DNA of 64,000 bases from Amanita rubescens (lineage: Eukaryota; Basidiomycota; Agaricomycetes; Agaricales; Amanitaceae). The translations under genes and the position numbers were made by a program. The DNA lies in the NCBI GenBank assembly GCA_015039365.1, contig WION01000003.1:1426001-1490000 (forward strand). Reading direction: 5' to 3'. Below the pieces are notes generated by a model, which saw only the letters and a list, made by a program, of their open reading frames with translations, was not told the DNA's origin and did no database searches. Shown here piece by piece: positions 21,547-31,241 of this stretch (the stretch's first letter is position 1; each line of letters begins with the position of its first letter).

Positions 21547-21976
21547 TGTTACAAACGTACGTCATGGCCTATCTTTTTCTTATCTTATCACTTCCGTTAT
21601 TCCTCCTATGTCATTGTTTGCATATGTGTTCCTTCAGGAACATTCATCGTTTATCATATGCCATTTCATTTTATCACATGCATGTCGATTATCACATGTA
21701 AACTGTTTCATTATCACATGCGACCGTTTTGTTATCACATGCATTCCTACTTACTATATTTGCGTATATACCTTGTACTATATAAGACACGCAAATATAC
21801 AACTAGACTTCAGTCTAGTTTTAACAGTCAAAATCTGTCTCGTTATTGTATAAGCTCCCTTGAGGACTTATCTGATAACACTCTTATTTCTTGAACATTC
21901 TTAAGTGCCAGAACTCCCTTGAGGAACCTACGGTGCCTGATAGGCTTGACTTATCAGTGAACGAACAAACATAACA
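21547..21976 (+). repeat. 3' LTR, 430-bp chromovirus family
   Basis: TGTTACAAACG...AACATAACA. Four TTATCACATG motifs at 21671, 21689, 21711 and 21732, spaced 18-22 bases. TATA-like CTATATAAGA at about 21779. Confidence 0.85.
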
Positions 21977-22399
21977 ACACCATCCCCGCAGCTGGTCATC
22001 CTTGAGATAGTTCACAGCGAGAAGGAGAATGAAAAACAGCAAGAACGCACCTTGCACTCTAGCTGCCCTCACATGGCTATTCCCCTCTCCTCTCCTCTCC
22101 TCTCCTCTTGATCTCCTCAGATCGTGGTTGTGGATTAATGGGATATTGTGGCCTGTAGCCATCACTTTCACAAAGAGCTCTCACAAGTGAGAGCTCTAAT
22201 TGCCTTCGTTATCTCTTGACATAAACGAGGCTTGACATGCTCGTGCATGTCACATGACCACCGGCTACCAGCTCTAGCTCTTGAGCCAATACATTCCTTT
22301 CTCATTTAGATGGATCGCAAACCATCTACAGTCCCTCCTGCTGGGCCGTCTTGAAGACAATTTTCAACATCTATTCAAACAAATCTTGGACGATCATCA
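21977..22399. other. non-coding stretch with CTCTC microsatellite and a hairpin
   Basis: No gene supported. A pure CTCTC run lies at about 22083-22108. A perfect inverted repeat GAGCTCTCA / TGAGAGCTC with a 4-base loop lies near 22175-22196. Confidence 0.45.
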
Positions 22400-22680
22400 T
22401 GTTGGAGTATGTATATGGGATATGGAAGCAATCACAGTGTGTTGTACTCTCATTGTACAAGCATTCAGCACTTTGGCGCATACTTGGGAAAGTTGGATTG
22501 ATCCGACTTTCCATATTTGGTTATGCTTCCCGGTGGAAATTAACTGTATAGTTAATTTCCCGGTACTAGTGGCTTGCCTGTATGGACAGTACACCTCAGT
22601 CGTTTGTCATACACGGCTGAGGTGAGTACATAGTTATTCTATTTATGATTTAGCTTACATTATTGTAGGTTACTTCTACA
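22400..22680 (+). repeat. copia LTR with four successive hairpins
   Basis: Starts TGTTGGAGTATG, ends TTACTTCTACA, followed at once by the half-tRNA primer site. Holds four inverted repeats in a row: TTGTAC/GTACAA (22443-22460), a 12-bp stem with one wobble (22487-22512), GGAAATTAACT/AGTTAATTTCC (22535-22560) and CACCTCAG/CTGAGGTG (22592-22624). Confidence 0.7.
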
Positions 22681-22693
22681 GGTTATGGGCCCC
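22681..22693 (+). promoter_or_regulatory. primer binding site, half initiator-tRNA-Met type
   Basis: GGTTATGGGCCCC, sharing 12 bases with the site at 3606 although the LTRs before them are unrelated. Confidence 0.75.
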
Positions 22694-22758
22694 ACGCCCG
22701 TTGCACGCGGAAGCCGACTCAGTTGCTGAAAAACTCTCGCGAACACTCAAAATTCGTA

Positions 22759-23005
22759 ATGGAAGATTCCTTGGAAGTTTTTGCCTTAACTGCCGAGAAA
22801 CTCAATGCAAATGGCCGGAACTGGATATTGTTCTACAGCCAGTTCATCACCGCAGTGCGCCATATGGGGGTATACGAGCATTTCGTTGGCTCAAACCCTA
22901 GGCCAAGTCTTGCGAACAAAAACATTGCTTCGAGTGCAGAGAAGGGAGCCTATGCAGAGGAGTTAGCAATGTGGGACAGAAATGAAAACCTAGCCAATTA
23001 TATGC
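22759..23005 (+). pseudogene. gag: copia gag N-terminus, truncated
   Basis: ATG 22759 begins M-E-D-S-L-E-V-F, then T-A-E-K-L-N-A-N-G-R-N-W, the usual first block of copia gag, and continues to W-D-R-N-E-N-L-A-N-Y before the chromovirus 5' LTR begins at 23006. The remainder of this element is not found on the far side of that chromovirus (33524 on). Confidence 0.7.
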
Positions 23006-23302
23006 TGTAACGGACCGTTCGGAGGTTACCTACTAGAAGATACCAATGTACGGGAGCTACGTTTAGCTCCCACATCCTTTCCTTGTAGATAGTTTCTTTC
23101 TCTCGTATATAGTTCCCATTTACGGACCGTTACCCTACTTACTATACACGTCAGTCACAGTAGTCACGGCTCATACTCACTTCACCTGTACACACCATAC
23201 GCGCACCTGCACGGTCTCTAAATAGACGCAGATCCAGTGCACGGCGCAAGGTGTGATCAGTAAAGAACCATTCATTGGTTCTTCTCAAGTGAAATCATTA
23301 CA
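23006..23302 (+). repeat. 5' LTR of the chromovirus
   Basis: TGTAACGG...ATCATTACA. Contains the perfect hairpins GGGAGCTA/TAGCTCCC and AAGAACCA/TGGTTCTT, and the phrase ACGGACCGT twice. Just inside, at about 23310, a GCACTT/AAGTGC hairpin occupies the place of a primer site; no tRNA-type TGG start is seen. Confidence 0.9.
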
Positions 23303-23430
23303 CTTTTTTGCACTTCTGCAAGTGCAGAGCAATATTCGAAACAAGAAACATTTCAACACGAAAACTACCAACACAACCCCCTTTTCTCAACCCTCTCATA
23401 AACAAATAACCAACACATTCTATTGATGTG

Positions 23431-25579
23431 ATGGCGTCAGGAGCCAGCAAAAAAAAGCCCAAGCTCCATGCCACCTCGAACTCACCAACGACGTCTGCCG
23501 GGAGCTCGCCCTTAATGATACAACGTTCGGCCAGCATCACGAACTTAGGTAATCCCGCTAGCACGTGGGATACCAGCAAGGTCACTACGAGAGCAGTGAG
23601 CACGTCTCACGCCGCGTCCCATGCCAAAGCCGCGGCGATTCAGTCACAATCGCCCAAAGGGAAAGGACGAGTCGTGGGGACAATTCCTTTGTCCCCTCCA
23701 ACGCATAACGCCCCGGAACCGCCTACAATCAGTCCCAGACAATACGGTTTAAACCTCGAACCCGATAATACCCGAACGACGGCAAACATCAGACAAGCGA
23801 TAAGTCTGAACTCGCCGCCATTCCAAGAAATGGCACAACTATCACCATTAGATATACAGCCCTCAATGGTCACACGTACGGAAGGCTATGAGTCGATAAG
23901 TGAAGAACGGGAAGTAGCAGAACTTGCTTCCCCCGCAAAAGAAGACGCATAAGCCGGCTTGTACAGACGGCGTGATGACTCCCGACTCGAATACGTGTCA
24001 CAAACGCAAAGGCCTGCCGGACTCGGGTTCCCACAAACCGGTCGTCGACTGGGGGAACCCTCACCCTACAGTACTCAATTCTACCCTTACTCGCGACCAG
24101 GAGATGCTACCAACAAGAGACTTGAGGAAACTCAAGTTTCCATATTGGAGGAACAGAAAGCGAATAGGGAACAGCTCTCACAAATTACTCACGGAATAAA
24201 TCAAAGCAACGCCTTGCTAGCGGATTTGGTCGCCGAATTCAAACGCGACAGGAGATCACAATCATCGGGATCTTACAGAGGAAGATCCCCCAACCCGAGA
24301 CGAGTCTCTCTGTCCCCGTTAAACGAAGCTGAGGGACAAGATGATGAGAACGAGAGCCAACCGGCCACCGCTCATCAACAAAACGAGGAGGAGAACGAAG
24401 CGAACGAATTTCCCCACCTAATCAGATCCGGGGAAATGGACGCCCTCATTCAGTTGAAAGTATTGGAATACAAAAGAGACGCAAGCAACGGGTCCCGACT
24501 TATCGCACACAGGAGAGGCAATCGAGAAACCTCTCCAGACTACAAAACCCGGCTATATATCTCAGCCAGAAACTACATTCTGACGGAATTACGTTCAGGC
24601 GCCAACACGAGCGCGCTATTCGAAAAATTGTCTCCGCTACGGAGACAAGCCAGGTTCGAAGACACACGCTACAATGCAAGAGCTACGGGCTCTAACGCTA
24701 TACCCATACGCTCTGAAAGGAGAGTAAACGAACCCTCCGAGAATACCCCGAGACAAGAACAAGTGTCACACCACACTGTTCCATCGCCTTCAAGCTCAGG
24801 ACACAGAAGCTCGAACGCATCCCATCAGAACTCGCCAATACGAAGGGAACCGCCGCTCAGCTACGTCTCCAAGAGGCTGAGGCCCAGCATGTCTATCAGT
24901 CACGTCGGAGGGCTTTCTGAATCAAGCCCTCCTACAACATTAAACAAGTCATCGGAAAGGACCGACAGTATTGTTCGACAGGAAATACAAGATGCATACA
25001 TGGCAAGCCAATACAGATCGGACAAAATCAATATAGGGAAGATGATGAAAATACCCCTTCCCGAGTATTCCGGAGGAGAATCTATCGACTCATTCTTGCG
25101 ATTCCTCCGCAAAATACTCCTATATCTCGTGAACTACAACGTCATGGGGCCGGATGATGACGCATCTAGAGTCGGCATCCTAGGATCTACGCTGAAAGAC
25201 AGAGCGCTAAAATGGTACCAACATACCATCCATCTTAATGCGGATGGATCCTGGACGTTTGAGACGGCCATGATTGAGCTCAAAAGATACTTCGTCAAGG
25301 AGGCTTCATCCCGTGACGCGGCCTCCAAATTCGACCGCTTAGAACAAGGCAGTAAAACCGTTATGGAATTACGCAAGGACCTGGAGAGATTGAGCCAGCA
25401 GATGGTTCAGACTCCAACAGAATATGATATGTCAAGACGATTTGTTGACGCGCTCAACGACGATATAGCAGGGGCTGTCGTGAAAGATGGTATCAACCCT
25501 GTGACGAAGTTGGGTTCTCCTCATCATGGAGTCCAACGCAGCAGCGCAGCGCATGGTACTGAGTAAGGAACCGACTTAC
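23431..25579 (+). pseudogene. gag: chromovirus gag, N-terminal part
   Basis: ATG 23431. Basic Ser/Thr/Pro-rich N-terminus, then an in-frame TAA at 23950-23952, after which the same frame continues. Further on: a charged region, and the gag/capsid-like core (around 24990-25500: F-L-R-F-L-R-K-I-L, L-K-D-R-A-L-K-W-Y-Q, L-K-R-Y-F-V-K). Near 25510 the homologous reading changes frame (V-L-L-I-M-E-S-N-A-A-A-Q-R-M-V). It breaks at 25579 where a foreign LTR is inserted and resumes at 26135. Confidence 0.8.
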
Positions 25580-26131
25580 TGTGAAGGTAGGAGTGTGTGG
25601 GGGACTTTATAGGAGCTAAAGGCTCAACTATAAGATGTGGAGATGAGAGTAAGAAGTTAGGAGGATACGACGAATTGTCCCTCCTTATATATTGTCTGAG
25701 ATACAAATAAGTGTAAACTATGCTATCTACGGACCTTATCCTATTGGATGATAAGGTGTGTATTGTATTACACAGCTATCGTCATATTGACTCATCATAT
25801 GACAATATGTGAGTCATAACGTATCATATGATCTATTCCTAGTCATAATGATTGACAGAAATTATAGGGTTCTGTCATATCTGACATATTGCTGTATGAC
25901 AGATATTATAGAGTTCATTCTTGACAGATTGCTGTAGAATGACGATATATGATTCACAAGGAATCATATCTAGTAACTATGACGCAAGCGTATTCATATC
26001 TACTTAATCTATACTAATGGAGATAGATAAGATCATACTATCTTATCTTCTGATAAGATAAGATAATCTGATAAGATAAGATAATATCTACGATATATTA
26101 TCATTATAATATATAGTTTTATATATTTTCA
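25580..26131. repeat. solo LTR-like insertion in gag
   Basis: Reverse-complement copy of 10221-10742. Bounded by TGTGAAGG and ATTTTCA. Flanks TTAC and TCAC differ at one base; collapsing them rejoins gag in frame, supporting a 4-bp target duplication. Contains one extra GATAAGATAAGATAA unit relative to the other copy (26055-26090). Confidence 0.65.
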
Positions 26132-27536
26132 TCACCCTGAAAAGAGCCCTTTCGAAACGATCTTTGAAAAGGCCAACGAAGTAGAACAGGGCCTGTTCTA
26201 CGAAGGTCGACAAATTCGCCATAAAAGACCAAAACAGCCGGACAGGAGCTCTGTAAAGACGAGCTCCAAGCATACTATAAAGAAGGCCGGCACCAGTTCT
26301 AGGCCGAACGCGTACAAGACCCCACAGACGGGGAAAAAGGATTATAAGCCACCCGGAAGCACGTCTAAACAGATTGAGTGCTTCCATTGTAAACAAAAGG
26401 GACACTACAGCAACGCATGCCCGAAAAAGGACAATCGCTTCAAACGAGCAGCAAATGTCGAAACAATTGAGGAAGATAACGACGAAGTTACTGCGAACGC
26501 TGCTGAAGGGACACTCTCCGACCCCCAGCACGAGGATGCTACCTCGGGAGACGAAGAGGAAGAAGAACGGTCAGAGGAATCGTCCCATGAACAGTACGAA
26601 GACGATGAAGATCCCTCATTGAACGATTGGGCGGCAGAAGCGTTCGCATCTGTATTAGTCTCCACTCATACTGAAAGTAACGGAGACTATTTAAACCCGA
26701 AGAATTCACGAAGAATAGACGGGACCAAATTGACAGATTGGTCCCAAGCGGAGAACACGGTTGAAACCGAGCAGGAGAGTGACACGCTCTCCGAGATACA
26801 TTATGATTCCAACGTCATAGACACAGCATGTGTCATACGATGCGTGGACGACAACGAAGACGAAGTTGCCAAATGTATGAAAGCGTCTGGGATAAATGAC
26901 GAGCCAGTCGCGTACAGACAACGGGGAACGAAAGACCTCGGACCAGTCAAAGTTGAAGACGGTCCAAAAAGGGATTTCAAATGCCTCGGCGTCATCGAAG
27001 GCTTTATTCGTATCAACGGACATAAAGCCCACGTTCTACTGGATGGCGGAAGCACGATCGACATGATCTCCGCCAACTTCGCCAAAGTCCATCAGCTGGA
27101 CGTATTCCAGCTAAAAAAGCCCATCAAATTACAAATGGCAACATCGGGTTCGCGCTCCTCTATACAATACGGAGCGCGTGCAAACCTGAAGTTAGGCGAC
27201 CTCAGCCAAAGCAGGTACTTCGACATCATCAACCTGGATCGATACCACGCCATACTTGGTACCCCGTTCTTGAAGGAACATGAAGTCTTGCTCAATTACG
27301 CCGGAGACGGATCCTTCAAATTAAAAGACAGATGGTTCCCCGTCAAAGACGGCGACTTCGGGAACCCTCTTTCTTTAGAAGGGGAGAAAGCGGAGAAAAC
27401 TGCTTATAAGAAAAAAGACATAACATACAAGAAGAAGGAGTCGTCAGACACTAAGACTCCGAGCAGGAAGCCAACGGTCAACAAAGTTTCGGCCTCAAAT
27501 GACAAGGCGTCAAAGCGCGGTAAACGCACTGAATGA
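26132..27536 (+). CDS. gag: chromovirus gag C-terminus and protease
   Basis: Open in frame from 26135 to TGA 27534-27536. Zinc knuckle C-F-H-C-K-Q-K-G-H-Y-S-N-A-C (CX2CX4HX4C) at about 26380, then a long acidic spacer. The retroviral-type protease follows, with V-L-L-D-G-G-S-T-I-D-M (D-G-G-S in place of D-S/T-G-A) near 27033-27066 and a downstream I-L-G-T-P-F. The TGA separates it from pol, but the frame continues unchanged beyond it. Confidence 0.85.
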
Positions 27537-29143
27537 CGCCAAAACGCCGAAGACGAAAAAAAGCCCTCCCCTGAAGCAGGCGCTAAGGGAGGGAAAACCT
27601 TCCATATATCCATGGAAGAACGTCTGAGGCTGCGCCAAAAATGGGTCGACAAGATCCAAGATTTATATACCCCTCGGGAGCCAGCTTTGCCTCCCTTACG
27701 ACCAATTAACCACGAGATCCCGTTAATCAACCCGAATCTCAGAATCATACATAGGGCACCCAAATGTCCTGAAGCCCTCAGAGAAGAGCTTAGAGCGAAA
27801 GTCGACAAATATATAAAGGCGGGTTGGTGGGTCCCCACAACCCTTCCCTCGTCAGCGCCGCTCTTAGTCGTCTTTAAAAAAGACGGGAAGATACGAACGG
27901 TAGTGGATGCCCAACAGCGCAACGACAACACGCTGGCAGATATTACCACATTACCGGACCAAGAAACGGTTCGAAGTGATATCGCAAAAGCCCGTTTCAG
28001 AACGAAGATAGATCTATCGGACGCGTTTGAACAAATACGCGTCCTCCCGGATCATGTGGATCGTACCGTATTCGCGACAATATATGGTAACATGAAAAGC
28101 CTAGTAATGCAACAGGGAGACAAGAATGCACCTCCCACCTTCCAAAAGTTAATGAACCACTCTTTCTCGGACATGATAGCAGTATTCGTACACTGCTATC
28201 AAGACGACATCTTCATATTCTCAGATACTCTGGAGGAACACGAAGAACACCTCCAAAGAGTATTCGATCGATTAAGAGAACTCAAGCTATATCTCAGCAG
28301 TAATGCCAAGAAATTGGATCTCTTCTCGACGTGGATGGACTGCTTAGGATTCTATGTAAGCGACAACGGAATCCATATAGATCCGGCAAAGATAGACAAG
28401 ATACGGGAGTGGAGAACTCCCAGAAACTATCACGACGTTCAGAGATTTAACGGCGTTATCCAGTATCTCGCCCAATTCCTACCCAACGTCACAGATTACA
28501 CGTCCCCCATGTCTGGGATGTGTAGTAACAACAGGGAATTCGTTTGGACGGACTTCCAGGACGAATGCTTTCAAACACTCAAGAATCTTGTTTGCAAAAA
28601 CCCCGTATGCAAACCCATCAATGGCAGAATCGACACGCCTATCTTCGTGATCACCGACGCATCTGCTACAGGCATAGGCGGTATGTACGGCCAAGGACCA
28701 ACTTGGGACACAGTCAGACCAGCTGGTTTTGTGTCCCGTAAATTTACATCTGCGCAGATGAACTACTGCACCTGGGAACAAGAACTACTCGCTGTTCTTG
28801 AAGCGCTTATGCGCTGGGAAGACAAATTGCTCGGTCTTCCCTTCACGATCGTGACAGATCATCAAGCACTCACGTTCTTCCAAGAAGTGCCGACAAAATC
28901 ACACAGAAGAATAAGATGGTGGGAATACCTTTCCCGGTTTAATTTCACAATGAAATATCTAAAGGGAGAAGACAATAAAATTGCAGATGCTCTCTCCCGC
29001 TACTACTCATCAGACGAGCCCGGAGAGATCCACAATATAGCAACATACGTTAATGCAGACGCCAGATTAGATCCGGAAGGCGACGATTTGACGATGGCTC
29101 GCAACGCCGAGCTTAGCGCCTTCCAAGTCAATGTTCTTCCCGG
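27537..29143 (+). CDS. pol: chromovirus reverse transcriptase and RNase H
   Basis: Same frame as gag-protease, first Met 27612. RT motifs in order: L-V-V-F-K-K-D-G-K-I-R-T-V-V-D, K-I-D-L-S-D-A-F-E-Q-I-R-V, Q-Q-G-D-K-N-A-P-P-T-F-Q, the catalytic C-Y-Q-D-D-I-F-I-F (about 28195), and G-F-Y-V-S-D-N-G-I. RNase H follows with F-V-I-T-D-A-S-A-T-G-I-G-G, E-Q-E-L-L-A-V-L-E-A and I-V-T-D-H-Q-A-L. Active-site residues look intact. The coding run is split at 29143 by a solo LTR. Confidence 0.9.
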
Positions 29144-29541
29144 TGAAACGATCAGAAGAAGGCCGATGCGGAAGTGCGTTCGGCCAAAGGGGCTTCGGAG
29201 GTCAGTCCTGGGGGTGCCTTGGAGGCAGAGAGGGTGCCGAATGCGAAGGTGAACAAGTGGAAGGTGTCCGAAGCACCGAGGAACAAAGGGAACGAAAGGA
29301 ATCGAACTCAGAGCAGTAATGGGGTGATAATTCGCTAACTACAACTATGTACACAATGGTATATATACTACGGAGGCACGAGGTGACCATGTGATGAATC
29401 CTGCACCGAGTCCGAGGGTCTGTGCATGCATCCGAACTCAAACGATCATCCTCCGGGGTCGAGTATAGGCTCGGAGTGCTTCGGGGAGCTTCGGAAGGTT
29501 TCGGAGATCGGTTCCAACGTAGCCGGAATCGGCTCGTTACA
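29144..29541. repeat. solo LTR (398-bp family) inserted in pol, 4-bp target duplication
   Basis: TGAAACGATC...CTCGTTACA, matching 1637-2033. Flanked by CCGG on both sides (29140-29143 and 29542-29545). Removing the LTR plus one CCGG (402 bases) rejoins the pol frame at a V-L-P-G-E reading. Confidence 0.9.
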
Positions 29542-31151
29542 CCGGGGAGGAAAGGGAAGAAGCTATCAGAGATCACGTCGAACAGAGAATCAACGACTCT
29601 CATCAGTTGTCTCTACATAAAGAATTGGAGACCGTACAGTCTCCTGACCTGAATCTCAAGGACGACAACGTTCAAACCGTCCTTCAAAATATCCCAAAAA
29701 TGTACGAATACGACAAATTCTTCTCGAACATCTGGAAACACTCGGACCGACATGAAAGGTTCAAGATACATAAAGAACTTCTCTGGACAGTCAACCGAGC
29801 GGGATACAAAGTAGTATGCATCCCAGGAGGGCTGATAAAGGGAAAGTCAACACGAGGTCTAATCGTAGATGCCTGTCATCAAACGATAGGTCACCTAGGT
29901 CTGAGCAAAACCCTCGAATACGTCCGACGCTGGTTCTGGTGGCCGAATATCAAAGAAGATGTAGAAGGATTCTGCAGTTCATGCGGAAAATGTCAAGTCA
30001 CCAAAGTATCACGATTGAAATCACCAGGATGGGTACATACGATGCCAATCCCTACAAGACCTTGGGAAAGCATCGGAATGGACTTCACTGGCCCTTTTGT
30101 CGAGATCGGAGGATACGACTATATCCTCCTAGTAATCTGCCGAATGACAGGAATGGTCCACCTCATCCCTACCCGAACCAACACGTCGGCAAAAGACATC
30201 GCCAGACTATTCATAAAAGAAGTCGTCAGGCTCCACAGTATACCGGAGTCTGTCGTCTCTGATCGCGACACGAAATTCACCTCACAGTTCTGGAGTGAAC
30301 TCAGCAAAACGTTAGGACAGAGACTATTGATGTCGATGTCTTATCATCCTCAGACGGACGGCTCTTCGGAACGAGCTATCCAAACTATGTCCCAAATCCT
30401 CCGTGCTGTCGTAAACGACTATCAAACCAATTGGGTTGAACAACTCCCATTGGTTGAATTCGCCATGAACTCGGCTACAAGCGCTTCTACAGGACAAGCT
30501 CCTTTCGAATCCAATTACGGATGGATGCCCCGTATGATCAAGGGGGTCAATTATGACTCCCCACGCGAAGGCGTCCGACAATTCGCAGATAACATACGAG
30601 ACGTTCTGGACAAGACGTTCGACAAGCTAGTCGTTCAACGTACACGACAAGCGATTAAGGCTAATAAAAAACGACGCGAGGGACAACACTTCGAGACAGA
30701 TGACCTGGTCCTCCTATCCACGGAGAACCTAAACTTGCCCAAAGGCCGCACGAGAAAGCTCTGCCCCAAATTTATAGGGCCTTACAAAATCCTCAAGGCT
30801 TTCCCGGAGAGCTCAACTTACAAGCTAGAGCTTTCCCCAGATCTCAAAGCTCGACGCATTCACAATACTTTCCACGAGAAAGTATTAAAGCCTTACATCG
30901 GGAACGATCAGAATAAGTTCCCTAAACGCGAAACACGCGTTCAATACGATATTGGAGACGACCCAGACCGAGAATGGGTCGTCGAAGCGATAGAAGACCA
31001 CAAATGGTCTCCTCGTCTTACGTTCAAAGTGCGTTGGGCGTTGGGAGATTTCACGTGGGAGCCTCTACATGTCGTCAATGAGCTCGAAGCTCTAGATCAA
31101 TATCTAGAGCTCGAAGGGGTTACTACGCCCTCCGAGCTCAGAAAAGATTGA
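29542..31151 (+). CDS. pol: chromovirus integrase and chromodomain
   Basis: Continues the pol frame after the solo LTR. Zinc domain H...H-L-G-L-S...C-S-S-C-G-K-C, core with D in G-M-D-F-T-G, D in V-S-D-R-D-T-K-F and E in G-S-S-E-R-A-I. C-terminal GPY/F-type region (F-I-G-P-Y-K-I) and a chromodomain near the end: E-W-V-V-E-A-I-E-D-H, F-K-V-R-W-A-L-G, F-T-W-E-P-L-H-V. Catalytic residues are present. Ends TGA at 31149-31151. Confidence 0.9.
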
Positions 31152-31241
31152 CATCTACAGGGGTGGCTGTGTACTTTAGGACTGGCCTTTCAGTCACCCC
31201 ACAAATTCCCACGAGCCAGATTTTCATTGCCAACCATCATC

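Larger units (their letters stand above)
19738..21976 (+). mobile_element. second 5'-truncated copy of the 430-bp-LTR chromovirus
   Basis: Homology to the minus-strand copy starts abruptly at CGGACCACG near 19738, inside the extra ORF, and continues through the purine tract and 3' LTR. Integrase and everything before it are gone. It is inverted relative to 10743-14736, so the two copies face outward around a 5-kb segment. Confidence 0.85.
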
